NCBI RefSeq assembly: GCF_007754425.1
Contig: NZ_CP037452.1
Span: 6,923,164 to 6,987,163, forward strand
Source: Gimesia fumaroli
Lineage (GTDB): Bacteria > Planctomycetota > Planctomycetia > Planctomycetales > Planctomycetaceae
Direction: 5' to 3'
Length of the DNA stretch: 64,000 bases
Of this stretch, positions 16,353-26,027 are shown piece by piece. Each line of letters starts with the position of its first letter. The stretch's first letter is position 1. Under the pieces are notes generated by a model. The model did no database searches. It saw nothing but the letters and a program-made list of their open reading frames with translations, and was not told the origin of the DNA. The translations under genes were made by a program, and so were the position numbers.

Positions 16353-17873
16353 ATGAAAGCGTTAACAGGAAATCGAAACTGGATGTTCGCTATCATAGGT
16401 AGCGCCTGTCTGGTTGGCGCAGCGGTTGGGATGGCTCAAAAAGATACGAGCCCGGATGTCCCTGCGGCGGCGACCGTACAAGAATTGTCGAATGTATTTC
16501 GTGATATCAGCCGCAGGGCAATGCCGGCGATTGTGTCGATTGAAACAGTCAGTAAAACATCTCAAATCGCTGATTCCAAAGCGATGCCCTTTGGTGATAA
16601 TTCACCGTTTCAAGACCTGTTTGAAAATGATCCCCGTTTCAAGGACATGTTCAAGCAATTCCAGAACCAGCAAAATCAGCCTCGGCGACGGGCACCTCGA
16701 AAAATGGGGACCGGTTCCGGATTTATTATCAATAAGTCGGGTCTGGTGATGACTAACTCACACGTGGTCAATGGCGCCGACGTGGTCAAAGTGACCTTGA
16801 ATGATGGTCGTGTCTTTACTGCAAGCGACATTCGGATGGATCCCCGTTCTGATGTGGCTGTGATCAAAATTGATGCACCAGACCTGAAGGCACTGCCTAT
16901 GGGCGACAGCTCTCAAATGGAAATTGGTGACTGGGTACTGGCGATTGGAAATCCCTTCGGGATCGGAATGAGTGTGACGAACGGTATCATCAGTGCCAAA
17001 GGTCGTGGGCCAGGCATCAATGACCGCGAAGACTACCTGCAGACCGATGCCGCCATTAACCCTGGTAACAGTGGTGGTCCGCTGTTGAACTTGCGTGGTG
17101 AAGTCATTGGGATCAACACTGCCATTTCCAGCCGCAGCGGTGGATACGATGGTGTTGGATTCGCGATTCCTGTGAACATGGCTCGCTGGGTTTCCGGTCA
17201 GTTAATTGATCACGGAGTAGTAAAACGTTCCTTCCTGGGTGTTGGCATTCAGCCAATCAGCAATGAACTGGCGCAATCCTTTGACATTAAAGTCGGCCAG
17301 GGAGCTATCATCACACAGGTGATGGAAGGTTCTCCTGCGGAAGCAGCCGGTTTGCAAACAGGTGACATTATTCTGAACTTTGCGAATAAGGATGTCTCCG
17401 GACCTCGTAACCTTCAGGGAATTGTGGAACAGCTGGTTGTTGGTAAATCCTACATGATGGAGGTTTTACGAGATGGCAAACGCATCAATAAAAATCTCAC
17501 CATGAAGGAAATGCCGAAGAGCTTCTCGGTCGCGAAAGATGAAAAGCCTCTGGAAGGTAAAAAGCAAGAGAAGCAGAAAACGAGTGTGAATGAACTGAAG
17601 ATTGAAGTTCAACCTTTAACTGAAGAACTGGCGAATCAGTTAGGCTACTCGGATCATGTCAAGGGAGTGGTGATCACTTCTGTCGAGCCTGGTAGTGCTG
17701 CTGAAGAAGTCGGTTTAATGAAAGGCATGATTATTGAAAAAATTGGGACAACTGAAGTCTCTTCGATGGATCAATTCAATCAAGGATTGAAAGAAGCAAA
17801 AGGGAAGGACAGTGTGTTGCTGCTGGTCAGAAACCACAGCGGTGCCCGATTTGTTGTGGTTCCTACGAAGTAA
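16353..17873 (+). CDS. degP: DegP/HtrA-like periplasmic serine protease (Do family)
   Basis: 506 aa with an N-terminal signal or anchor (WMFAIIGSACLVGAAVGMA). A trypsin-like protease domain follows with catalytic His137 (TNSHVVNG), Asp167 (DPRSDVAVIK) and Ser240 (NPGNSGGPL). Two PDZ domains follow: KRSFLGVGIQPI...GLQTGDIILNFANKDV (about 290-385) and a second near 410-500 (VKGVVITSVEPGSAAEEVGLMKGMIIEKIG). Do-family proteases degrade misfolded envelope proteins as oligomeric cages. The Gln/Asn-rich loop at about residues 85-115 is the LA-loop region. A strong AGGAGGG site precedes ATG 16353 and a terminator follows. Family assignment is certain; the DegP versus DegQ distinction is not. Confidence 0.95.
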   Translation: MKALTGNRNWMFAIIGSACLVGAAVGMAQKDTSPDVPAAATVQELSNVFRDISRRAMPAIVSIETVSKTSQIADSKAMPFGDNSPFQDLFENDPRFKDMFKQFQNQQNQPRRRAPRKMGTGSGFIINKSGLVMTNSHVVNGADVVKVTLNDGRVFTASDIRMDPRSDVAVIKIDAPDLKALPMGDSSQMEIGDWVLAIGNPFGIGMSVTNGIISAKGRGPGINDREDYLQTDAAINPGNSGGPLLNLRGEVIGINTAISSRSGGYDGVGFAIPVNMARWVSGQLIDHGVVKRSFLGVGIQPISNELAQSFDIKVGQGAIITQVMEGSPAEAAGLQTGDIILNFANKDVSGPRNLQGIVEQLVVGKSYMMEVLRDGKRINKNLTMKEMPKSFSVAKDEKPLEGKKQEKQKTSVNELKIEVQPLTEELANQLGYSDHVKGVVITSVEPGSAAEEVGLMKGMIIEKIGTTEVSSMDQFNQGLKEAKGKDSVLLLVRNHSGARFVVVPTK

Positions 17874-18004
17874 TTTCAGGAATGTACTCTCCTGAAAGTG
17901 ACTGGTGCAAGTCTCCGTCACAGGAGGCTTGTGCCAGACACCAGTAGCGGAAAGAGCCGTCCTCATTGATAATTCCTCACCGCATCGTATGCGGTTCCGC
18001 GTGA

Positions 18005-18047
18005 CGTCTCGGTGGTATCCTTGGATTACCGCCGAGGCGTTTTTTTT
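18005..18047 (+). terminator. Rho-independent terminator after the DegP-like gene
   Basis: CGTCTCGGTGGTA (18005-18017) pairs with TACCGCCGAGGCG (18027-18039) with minor mismatches, followed by eight T. A second imperfect hairpin (CTGGTGCAAG... with ...CTTGTGCCAG) lies upstream at about 17902-17938. Confidence 0.9.
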
Positions 18048-18094
18048 ATTAATCCGCGGCACTGACCCCTTGTGCAAGTGAGACGCAATCCCGG

Positions 18095-19585
18095 TCAGCT
18101 GGTTGGCAGCGATTCTTCTTTCGATTCAGCAGGAGACTCAGGTTCGATCTGATCGCTGTTGAATACGACCTCGATCAATGTGGTCACCCCGCGATGTGAT
18201 TTGGGGTGATAGCCTTTGCGCAACTGGAGTCGCCAGACCAGTTCCCCTTTTAGATCATCGATGCCTGCTTCGTTGGTGGCGACATACGTTTCGATACTCT
18301 CGCCAGGCGCCAGGTTTTGCGGTTTTGCTTCCTGATTAATATTCTGGCCCTTCAGATTCCATTCCCAGGAAGGGGGCATATCGTAAGTCAGAACGCGTTT
18401 TCCGCTGGTCCGCTTCTGGTCAACGCGACTGACGAAGTTATTTGCCCGCATCTGCGACTCCGGAGTTTTGCCAGAGACGCGTGTCAAAAGCAGCTTCTGG
18501 TCGAGGGGCTCGAAGGTCTGATCTGAGGAGACGTTTTCAAATTTCAAGTAGAGTTTTAATACCTCTTCTGAAGGCGCGCGGGTTTTCGATGTGTCGCCGG
18601 TGTAGTGTTCGAATTCGAGTGGTCCCCGCGTAACGCGGAGCGGCGTCACCAGGACATTGCCGAAACGCCGTCCGGGTTCCCCCAGTTTCAAAGTATGCCC
18701 GGGAGGTAACTCTGCATTTTCGGGAACCAGTTGCAACGCAATTTCGTCATTTTTGACCGGTGGTTTCAGATCGGGCAGGCTTTCCAGTTGATGTGGATCG
18801 CCGAGATATTTCTTGTATAACAACATCGCGATCATAATCGTGGCGGCGATGGCGTAAGTCAGAGTCAGCGTGAATAACCGTTTGGAAACCACTTTCGGTT
18901 GCCGGTAATCTGATGGCGCTGGCTGGCTTTCCGGTTCTGAACTGGTTTCTTCTGCTGCAGTGGCTTCTGCCGATGATTCTTCTGTCGCTGTTTCTGACTC
19001 TATCGTGGGCTCGTCTTCCGAAGTGGATTCTGCGACTTCTGTTGAGTCTTCTGCCGGGACGTCCTCTTCTGTCGTTTCGGTCTGTGCTGCGGAGTCCGTC
19101 GTTTCTTCTGTGGTGTCTACCGGCTCCGATTCCGTTTCTCCAGAATCGCCGCTGGCAGCAGGCAGAAAAGAAAATGGCGATGCCGATTCCGGTTCGGGGT
19201 CAGTCTTTGTCAGATCAAAATCGTCTGTATGATCTCCCTGCGGGTGCGCGAAGGCATGCACTGATTCCAGGCCAGCATTTTCTTCCGCTGTGATCGTCGC
19301 GTCGGTTTCTGTGGCTTCTTCCGTAGCTTCGTCTCCATTCTCGCTTTCATCGGCAACCTCCCCTCCTTCTTGGGCCGCGTTCTCACTTTCCGATTCCGAA
19401 TCTGTGACAGACGATTCTGACTCTGCGACTTCTGTTCCATCTGACTCCTCTGAGACCAGTACCGGCTCATTGGTTTCAGGGTCGATTTGCAAATGCTTTT
19501 CACAGAGCGGACAGGCAACGACTTCCGCGACTTCTTCGATTTGGATGGAACCCCCACAGGCGGGGCAGGTAACATCAATACTCAT
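18095..19585 (-). CDS. Zinc-ribbon membrane protein with a long acidic low-complexity linker
   Basis: 496 aa. The N-terminus has a CPAC...CPLC zinc ribbon (residues 8-30). Residues about 45-230 are almost entirely Ser, Glu, Thr, Ala and Asp, a disordered acidic stretch. One transmembrane helix near 240-258 (LTLTYAIAATIMIAMLLY) is followed by a beta-rich C-terminal domain (about 290-480) that is probably outside the cytoplasm and contains RVTRGPLEFEHYTG. Topology would place the zinc ribbon inside and the C-terminal domain outside. I recognise no named family; similar zinc-ribbon/single-TM proteins are common in planctomycetes. It is convergent with the DegP-like gene. Confidence 0.8.
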   Translation of the reverse strand: MSIDVTCPACGGSIQIEEVAEVVACPLCEKHLQIDPETNEPVLVSEESDGTEVAESESSVTDSESESENAAQEGGEVADESENGDEATEEATETDATITAEENAGLESVHAFAHPQGDHTDDFDLTKTDPEPESASPFSFLPAASGDSGETESEPVDTTEETTDSAAQTETTEEDVPAEDSTEVAESTSEDEPTIESETATEESSAEATAAEETSSEPESQPAPSDYRQPKVVSKRLFTLTLTYAIAATIMIAMLLYKKYLGDPHQLESLPDLKPPVKNDEIALQLVPENAELPPGHTLKLGEPGRRFGNVLVTPLRVTRGPLEFEHYTGDTSKTRAPSEEVLKLYLKFENVSSDQTFEPLDQKLLLTRVSGKTPESQMRANNFVSRVDQKRTSGKRVLTYDMPPSWEWNLKGQNINQEAKPQNLAPGESIETYVATNEAGIDDLKGELVWRLQLRKGYHPKSHRGVTTLIEVVFNSDQIEPESPAESKEESLPTS

Positions 19586-19710
19586 CCATTTCTCCGGTTG
19601 AATTCTTTTACGTAATAGGAAAGCGATTGTGACAGCGGCCGATTCGGCAGACCTGTTCTCTGTTGGTATCTAATTTCAGGCGGCCCTGATCTGGTGCAGA
19701 CATTGACAAA

Positions 19711-20436
19711 TCAGGAGTGATCCCTCGCAAGCTGTCTCCAGTCTATTCTGTCTTGAGTCTGATGGTGAAGCAAGTTCGACTGCCAGTCAAAGGGGACAAA
19801 AGACAAAACGGGCACGGTTGTCCATTGTTGTATCTGTGCCGCATTCGAGTTGCGCGATTCATCACTGAGTTCGGGATCGACATCATTCAGTATTAAGCCG
19901 GCAATCGAAAAGCCGCGCTGCTGCAGGACTTCAATGGTGAGCAGACTATGATTGATTGTTCCCAGGCCAGCGCGTGCCACGATCAGAATCGGGAAGTTCA
20001 ATGCGGCTGCAAAATCAACAACCAGCAGATGATCCGACAGGGGGCAGAGAACGCCGCCAACACCTTCAACAAGCAGGAAATCGACCTGGTCCTGCCACCA
20101 GAGAACTCCCTGACTTAACAGCCCTTCATCAACCTGTTTTCCCTCCTTTTCCGCTGCCACCGGTGGTGCCAGTGGGGCGTGAAAGGTCTGAGGACAGATG
20201 CGTTCTGCAGGAAATGTACCGCCAATCGATTCTGCTAAGAGGGCCACATCTTCCCAGTAATGACGACCGGACTGTTTCTCTGTCAGACTACCGCTGCACG
20301 CTGGTTTATAAGCGCCGGTGCGGATTCCCTCAGACGTTAACTGTCTGGCGATGGCGGTCGAGACAAACGTCTTGCCGACGTCCGTATCGGTGCCTAGAAT
20401 CATCAATCCGGGAATGTTTAATGAAATAATGTCCAC
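19711..20436 (-). CDS. bioD: ATP-dependent dethiobiotin synthetase BioD
   Basis: 241 aa, normal length. BioD carboxylates 7,8-diaminopelargonic acid to form the ureido ring of dethiobiotin in biotin synthesis. The P-loop GTDTDVGKTFVS is at 15-26, the substrate Lys region is in GAYKPACSG, the second-site LVEGVGGVLCPL motif is at about 120-131, and LILNDVDPE is near 180. The start at 20436 gives a short N-terminus before the P-loop, as usual. No other bio genes are adjacent. Confidence 0.93.
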   Translation of the reverse strand: MDIISLNIPGLMILGTDTDVGKTFVSTAIARQLTSEGIRTGAYKPACSGSLTEKQSGRHYWEDVALLAESIGGTFPAERICPQTFHAPLAPPVAAEKEGKQVDEGLLSQGVLWWQDQVDFLLVEGVGGVLCPLSDHLLVVDFAAALNFPILIVARAGLGTINHSLLTIEVLQQRGFSIAGLILNDVDPELSDESRNSNAAQIQQWTTVPVLSFVPFDWQSNLLHHQTQDRIDWRQLARDHS

Positions 20437-20652
20437 TTTGGTTTCCTGGTCTATGCAGCCATCTTGCTCGTTTTATGGAACAACCACCGGTCCCTGCTTG
20501 CGATCTGGCCTGTTTCGCTTTTATGATTCTATTATACAGAAGTAAGCGTGATCTGCATGGGGTGTGGCATCGGTTTTCCACTCATCAGCCGGCGCATCGA
20601 GCAAGTAAACGAGCATGGACCTGAATTTCTTTTAGAGAATCTAGATCGACAA

Positions 20653-21762
20653 ATGAAACGTAAAAGAGGATCCTCCGGCGGTGCCAGTCTCGATTCACTG
20701 CTGGATACGATGACCAATGTGGTTGGCATTCTGGTAATTCTGTTGACGGTGACCCAGTTGGGGGTTGGCGAGGCAGTTGATCGTATCAAAGAAGCGTTGC
20801 CGGAAATCACCGACGAAGATATGGAACGCTCTAAAAAACAGGTAGAAGAGCTGGATTCTCTGCTGGAGCTGGAGCAAGAGCAACTGCAGACCGTAAAAGA
20901 ACTGACACAGCAGAAAAAGGTCGTCAATATTGACGAACAAAAGAAGCTGGCGGAAAAGCTGAAGAAAGAGCTGGAGAAATTAAAAGAGATTCAGATCAAT
21001 ATTGAGGAACTGAAGAAGCAGATCGCGGAACGGGACAAAAAAGTGAAAACGATCGAGGAAACGATCGTCACAAAAGAAACCGAACTGGCTGATATCAAAG
21101 CGAAACTCGCCAAGACACCCGATCCGGGGCCCACACCCAATGCCAAGATTGTGAATCTGCCCAATCCCCGCGATGCACCCAAAGAAGCCAAGCCTGTTGA
21201 ATATGTTTGCTACGATGGTCGAGTCTTACGAGTGGATATCCCGCTGCTACAGGCATTAGCGCTGAAAGCGATTGCCCAGAGTCGACTGGTGACAGCTCAG
21301 GAGCAGGCGGTCGATTGCGACAAACTGGTCAAACTGTTTGAAAACAAGAATGTCGGGAACCGTGACTGGCGGATTAAACTTAAGCCGGCGGGCGGTGTGC
21401 CTTACCTGATTTTAGAGCCACGTGAGGGGCGCGGAGATACATCAGAACGGCTCCGAAAGCCGTCAGCCCTGTTTCGGCAAGATCTGAGGCGAATCAATCC
21501 GCGGTTGTTTTATCTGAATTTTCGCGTCTGGTCAGACAGCTACGATGCTTATCTGGTCGCGCGGGAATATGCTGATCAGCGCGGTGTACTGGCGGGATGG
21601 ACTGCCTTGGACAGCAACTCCGAATTCCGGGTTTCGCTGGGAGGCAATATCAAGCTGACTTGCGAAGGGTATGTTCCGCCGAAAACAACCCCCAAGCCAC
21701 CCGAACCGAATCTGCTGCCCCCGCCGACGGAACGGAAACTGCCTGGCAATAAAATTGACTGA
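20653..21762 (+). CDS. ExbD-like N-terminal membrane segment with coiled coil; function unknown
   Basis: 369 aa if it starts at ATG 20653; the frame extends upstream to GTG 20548 with 35 residues that do not look like a conserved N-terminus. After a basic start (MKRKRGSSGGASLD) comes SLLDTMTNVVGILVILLTVTQLGV, an inner-membrane helix with an Asp at its start like the ExbD/TolR/MotB helix that senses proton flow. Residues about 55-165 form a long Lys/Glu coiled coil, followed by a proline-rich linker and a globular domain (about 180-345) rich in DGRVLRVD and WSDSYDAYLVAREYADQRG. No ExbB/TolQ/MotA partner is adjacent. Energy-coupled envelope function is inference. Confidence 0.7.
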   Translation: MKRKRGSSGGASLDSLLDTMTNVVGILVILLTVTQLGVGEAVDRIKEALPEITDEDMERSKKQVEELDSLLELEQEQLQTVKELTQQKKVVNIDEQKKLAEKLKKELEKLKEIQINIEELKKQIAERDKKVKTIEETIVTKETELADIKAKLAKTPDPGPTPNAKIVNLPNPRDAPKEAKPVEYVCYDGRVLRVDIPLLQALALKAIAQSRLVTAQEQAVDCDKLVKLFENKNVGNRDWRIKLKPAGGVPYLILEPREGRGDTSERLRKPSALFRQDLRRINPRLFYLNFRVWSDSYDAYLVAREYADQRGVLAGWTALDSNSEFRVSLGGNIKLTCEGYVPPKTTPKPPEPNLLPPPTERKLPGNKID

Positions 21763-22205
21763 GGCCATTACGAAGCTGCCCGTTTTTCAATGGGAGAACG
21801 CCTTAACCGAGCGCAGCTTTCTCTGCACACCTTAGCCAAATTCTCAATGAACAGATTCTTATATCTGGTCAAACATTCGTCCCAGGTCCTTCATCTAAGT
21901 CAATCAGAATCCGGCTGAGGTGTTTCCTTTGTTAACAAGGATCTATAAAGCCTTTGACGGGGAAAGTCTTTTTCTTTTTCCTATTTTGAATCAAATTGAC
22001 CAGGTCTGTGCTTTACTAAATTGACTAACCGTCACAGAATTTGGTTTGGTTGATGCTCTAAACCATCAATGATTTTTGATCAAAAAGTAACTCGAACGTT
22101 TTCTCATGCTGCCCTCAACAGACGGTCGATTCAGTCCTATGTGGCATTGAAAAAGAGCCCTGAGGAATCACAAAGTTCCCGTCTCAACACGAGGTTGAAA
22201 AGTCT
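21763..22205. other. Intergenic region with a 14-bp palindrome
   Basis: 443 bp without a credible gene. TTTTTGATCAAAAA at 22073-22086 is a perfect 14-bp palindrome about 120 bp upstream of the FHA gene and could be an operator. No well-spaced promoter is evident. Confidence 0.35.
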
Positions 22206-23045
22206 GTGGTTGTAGAATCTTCCCACCAGTATTCTCTGGAAATCACTAAGGGAAAAACAAAATTTCCCGTGCGTCCTCTTCAAGAGGACCGACTGACGAT
22301 AGGAGCAGGCTCCAGCTGTGGTCTCCAGTTAGCCGGTGATGAGATGCCGATCCTGCATACAGTAGTGCATCTGAAATCAGGGGAAGTTACTATCGAAGCC
22401 ATCGCTCCTCAACCAAAATTATTACTGAATGGGATCCCGGTACAATCATCAGTCGTATCCGATGGTGATGTGATTACAATTGGGGCAATCGAATTTGTAT
22501 TTCGTCTATCCAGCCCACAAACAGCAACGAGCGTTACCACCGCTCCCTTATCTGGCTCGCCGCTTGAGACGAGCGCCCCTTTCACCCCAGATAAAAAAAG
22601 AGATCACTCAATGACGAATGAAACTACTCTGAAGGGCCTGTCAGCGTCTGAACTTATCGACCTGATTGAGCAGGATTTTCAATTGATTGAACAATACGAA
22701 ACACGAAGGGAACAGGGGGCTGCTGCATTATTGTCACAGATTAAACACCAGAAAGAGGAGCAGGAAGAATCACTTGCCGATCACGAGCAGCTTTCCGACG
22801 AAGAACAGAAAGGCCTGCTGGCTGATCTGGAAGCGATGATGGAAGAACTGACAAAGTTCTCCGAAGAGCTTCAACAACGAGCCGACCAGCTCACCAACCG
22901 CGAACAGAGCTATGAAGTTGCCGCCGCTTCCTTACTGGAAACACAGGAAAAACTGGCCTCACAACTGGATCGTACTCTGGACCATGTCGGTACCATCAAA
23001 GGCGACCAGAAAGAAGATGAAGGCCCCAAACGCGCGATTGCCTGA
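22206..23045 (+). CDS. FHA-domain protein with C-terminal coiled coil
   Basis: 279 aa from GTG 22206, with GAGG about 11 bases upstream. Residues about 10-100 form a forkhead-associated domain (LTIGAGSSCGLQLAG, then LHTVVHLKSG, then LLNGIPVQSSVVSDGDVITIGAIEFVF), a phosphothreonine-peptide-binding module. The canonical SSxH is changed to MPILHTVV, so phosphopeptide binding may be altered. A Thr/Pro linker leads to about 130 residues of Glu/Gln-rich coiled coil. Cytoplasmic, with no membrane segment. It probably works with Ser/Thr kinases, which are abundant in planctomycetes but absent from this window. Confidence 0.83.
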   Translation: MVVESSHQYSLEITKGKTKFPVRPLQEDRLTIGAGSSCGLQLAGDEMPILHTVVHLKSGEVTIEAIAPQPKLLLNGIPVQSSVVSDGDVITIGAIEFVFRLSSPQTATSVTTAPLSGSPLETSAPFTPDKKRDHSMTNETTLKGLSASELIDLIEQDFQLIEQYETRREQGAAALLSQIKHQKEEQEESLADHEQLSDEEQKGLLADLEAMMEELTKFSEELQQRADQLTNREQSYEVAAASLLETQEKLASQLDRTLDHVGTIKGDQKEDEGPKRAIA

Positions 23046-23065
23046 TACATTCTTATTTACAATCC

Positions 23066-23110
23066 AATCCTGTGTGAGTTCAGTAAGTTGAATTCACACA
23101 GGATTTTTTT
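23066..23110 (+). terminator. Rho-independent terminator after the FHA gene
   Basis: AATCCTGTGTGA (23066-23077) pairs perfectly with TCACACAGGATT (23094-23105) and is followed by T. Confidence 0.9.
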
Positions 23111-23212
23111 ATGGATGCTCAGGCAGAAACGGCCGTAGAGAGAGGAGCGGGCTCGGCTCTCAAAGCGTGCAGGGAAAGTGGTCTGCTGCAATCAAAGGCC
23201 CGTCGATCAGAT

Positions 23213-24148
23213 TCAGGATGCTTCGCGAAATCGCAGTGATGGCTTTTCGATGGTGACAATCGTATTGGGTAGCACGCTCTTCATCAGCGAGACACTCGCA
23301 CCAATTACGGCGTCCTGACCAATCACCGTGTCGCCTCCCAGAATCGTCGCGTTGGCATAAATGACAACGCCTTTTTCGATCGTGGGATGTCGTTTCTGCT
23401 CGCGAATGATGCGGCCTTCAGAGTCTTTGGGGAAGCTCAAGGCGCCCAGGGTGACCCCTTGATAGACCTTCACATTCTCGGCAATTTCGCAGGTTTCTCC
23501 AATCACCACCCCCGTACCGTGGTCAATAAAGAACGAGTTACCGATGGTAGCACCGGGGTGAATGTCGATCCCGGTCTGCGAGTGTGCCCATTCCGATAAC
23601 ATGCGTGGAATGATGGGCACATCCATTTTGTATAACTCATGCGCAATACGATAGATGGTGATTGCTTCCAGGCCTGGATAGCAGAAGATGATTTCATCAA
23701 AGCAGGTCGCCGCCGGATCGCCGTCAAGTGCGGCCTGAACGTCGGTCGCCAGGGCGCGTCGGATATCTGGAATGGTTTCCAGGAACTGGATGGTCTTTTT
23801 CTGGCCTTCCGCTTCAAAATCGATCTTGGAGAGTTCTTCGCAGTCGGCACCGTGGTTCTGCACATACTGGTGCCGCATCGCGCGGCCGATCTGGACCGTC
23901 AGAATGTCATGCAGCGAATCGATGATATTTCCGACGTGATATGTCACATTACCCAGATGCAGATTCTGTCGACGGCTGTAGCCTGGAAAGATCACGTCTT
24001 TCAATTCCTGAGCCGCTTCAATCACGGCATCCTGGCTTGGCAGCGGACAATGACCTAAATGATGGACCGTCCCAATTTCGTGATAGGTCTCAACAATACG
24101 GTCAGTGATTTCGGGGAGTCGCTCTTTTTGCCGGAAATCCGTAGCCAT
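23213..24148 (-). CDS. cysE: Serine O-acetyltransferase (CysE/EpsC type)
   Basis: 311 aa with the left-handed beta-helix acetyltransferase domain at about 190-300: [41 protein letters not shown], then [24 protein letters not shown]. It transfers acetyl from acetyl-CoA to L-serine, the first step of cysteine synthesis. The [15 protein letters not shown] motif is diagnostic. The N-terminal helical half (about 180 residues) is longer than in E. coli CysE and matches the EpsC-type enzymes. It is monocistronic, convergent with the FHA gene. Confidence 0.93.
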   Translation of the reverse strand: MATDFRQKERLPEITDRIVETYHEIGTVHHLGHCPLPSQDAVIEAAQELKDVIFPGYSRRQNLHLGNVTYHVGNIIDSLHDILTVQIGRAMRHQYVQNHGADCEELSKIDFEAEGQKKTIQFLETIPDIRRALATDVQAALDGDPAATCFDEIIFCYPGLEAITIYRIAHELYKMDVPIIPRMLSEWAHSQTGIDIHPGATIGNSFFIDHGTGVVIGETCEIAENVKVYQGVTLGALSFPKDSEGRIIREQKRHPTIEKGVVIYANATILGGDTVIGQDAVIGASVSLMKSVLPNTIVTIEKPSLRFREAS

Positions 24149-24669
24149 TAGAATTTTCCTGCCTGTCGGTTAGGATCGAATTGGGTTCTGAAGACTGATG
24201 TCAGTCCTATTAATTCAGGACACTGTGAAATCAGTAAAAGTTCTTTAAATTGCCTTAAGTTCCAAGCTTCTTCTCTGAATTCTATGCTTGTTGGCGAAAT
24301 CACCACAAGTAGACAGGAGAAAAAAGCCCCTCTAGTCTCAAATCGGCGTCCCTGTGACTGGAAATTGAGAAATTCTCATAATCGGTATGATTGACGCAGG
24401 TATTATCGTAGGAGTCCGGAATTCTGCTACTGCGCGTTTCTACGAAGATCGCTGTGTCAGGGTGAATATGTTCACCAGGCACTGCGTTGTAAGTAATGTA
24501 ATAGCAATATGATAAGCGCCGCTTTTTGCAGACGACCCAATCCGAAAAAAATCCAAACGGTTCAATCCCAATCCACAAAAACGCCGATAAGACACTCTGA
24601 TAGAGGTTTCTGAATCCTTCGTATCGCAACGATTAATACGATGAGTCCGCTTCCGACGGGAAAGAGATT
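24149..24669. other. Intergenic region with a 16-bp dyad upstream of the HD-GYP gene
   Basis: 521 bp between divergent cysE and the HD-GYP gene. A perfect dyad, GGTGAATATGTTCACC (24461-24476), lies about 195 bp before the HD-GYP start and is a candidate operator. Minus-strand frames crossing this gap and the 5' part of the HD-GYP gene have no family features. Confidence 0.4.
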
Positions 24670-25935
24670 GTGAATCATCCCACCAGACTGCTCCGCTGGC
24701 TTGCTCCACCCGTTCGTCAGGAACGAGATGACTGGACCGCGTTGCGTGCGCAGGCCGCTGAACCATTGGAAGCCAATAATCCGGAGTATACAGCGCTCCG
24801 AAAAGAGTATCAGGAACTGAACGAAGAGAATCAGGATCTGAAAATTGCCGGTCAACAACGGACTCTGATTCAGTTACATATCCGGGTGCAGGTAATCTTA
24901 CAGCGATGCCGACTCTATCTGGATACTCATCCCACGCATTCCGTTTCACAGCAGCAATTGCCAATTCTGGAGCGAATCCTGGATTATGTGCGGCAGGAGC
25001 AGCAGTACATTCGGCAGCAATTGCTCTTGGGTCAGACCTCATTGCACTATCTGAAGCAATTGAAAGAAGCGACACAGGAGATCTGGACGAAGCCCTTCTG
25101 CAATCCGAACTATCTGCTCAATCTGTTACGCAAAATCAAAAATGACGATGTGCATCTGAGCGATCCGGGACAGATCTTGTTTTTATCTTTTAGTGATTTT
25201 CTGGATGTCGCCCGTCAGAGTATGTCGGGTGAGGACTTGCCGGTTTTCGCGCGCGGTCTCGAAACGGCCCGCCTGATCAATGCCGTAAGCCGACGGGTGC
25301 GGGATTGGCAGGGCAATTCGGAGTTGTTGATGATGGCCGGTCTGTTGCATGACTTCGGCTGGTTGATGCTGCAGCAAAACAAGTCCGATCTGTCTGATGA
25401 TCAACAGAGAATCGTAGACGATGAGCGAGGAGAACATCCCGTTCTGGGAGCCGCTTTGCTGGGAGGCGTACGCGGTTTTCCGGGAGATTCATACCTGTGT
25501 GAAATTGTCTCACAGCATCACGAGCGTCTGGACGGCACTGGTTATCCACGTCGGTTGCATACGACGGCGCTCGGTGAACACGCGCGGCGAATGGCGGTGG
25601 TCTGCCGTTATCTGGAATTGAAAAATAACCGGCGCGAATTGACGGCTGACGGAATTCGAAGCTTTGACAGCGAAGAAGCAGCTTTTGCTGCAGCGCTGCA
25701 GTTGTATCGGGAAACGATTCGCGGCGAATGGGATCAGACCGCCGTCGGTCAGTTAATGGCAGCCCTGGATCCAAATTTGCCCGAAGAACTGAGTCAGGCC
25801 GATCAACATAACGACCCTTTTTCACTCAGGCGATTCCAGAACTATCGTCGAGATGTGTCTGAGTCGCTGATACCGCCGCCCCACTTCCATGCCGGCACTG
25901 ATTTAACCAAAACAAAACCGACAGTAGACAGTTAA
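24670..25935 (+). CDS. HD-GYP domain protein
   Basis: 421 aa from GTG 24670. The first 150 residues are helical with a coiled coil (YTALRKEYQELNEENQDL) and no membrane segment. The HD-GYP domain covers about 200-345: the HD pair in MAGLLHDFGWLML, then HPVLGAALL, QHHERLDGTGYP (the HHE and GYP signature) and LGEHARRMAVVCRYLEL. HD-GYP proteins are usually cyclic-di-GMP phosphodiesterases; the metal-binding His/Asp residues appear intact here. No receiver domain is fused, so the input is unknown. Confidence 0.85.
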   Translation: MNHPTRLLRWLAPPVRQERDDWTALRAQAAEPLEANNPEYTALRKEYQELNEENQDLKIAGQQRTLIQLHIRVQVILQRCRLYLDTHPTHSVSQQQLPILERILDYVRQEQQYIRQQLLLGQTSLHYLKQLKEATQEIWTKPFCNPNYLLNLLRKIKNDDVHLSDPGQILFLSFSDFLDVARQSMSGEDLPVFARGLETARLINAVSRRVRDWQGNSELLMMAGLLHDFGWLMLQQNKSDLSDDQQRIVDDERGEHPVLGAALLGGVRGFPGDSYLCEIVSQHHERLDGTGYPRRLHTTALGEHARRMAVVCRYLELKNNRRELTADGIRSFDSEEAAFAAALQLYRETIRGEWDQTAVGQLMAALDPNLPEELSQADQHNDPFSLRRFQNYRRDVSESLIPPPHFHAGTDLTKTKPTVDS

Positions 25936-26027
25936 GAAAAAAAATGCGTGGCGGGCCGGGCGACGCTGATGGGATCAACGGAACGTCAAAACGCGACAAC
26001 AATCCCGAATCCGGGCATACGTAAGTT

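Noticed and set aside
24440-25075. 211-codon minus-strand frame over the 5' part of the HD-GYP gene
   Set aside because: Antisense to a recognisable domain protein; no features of its own.
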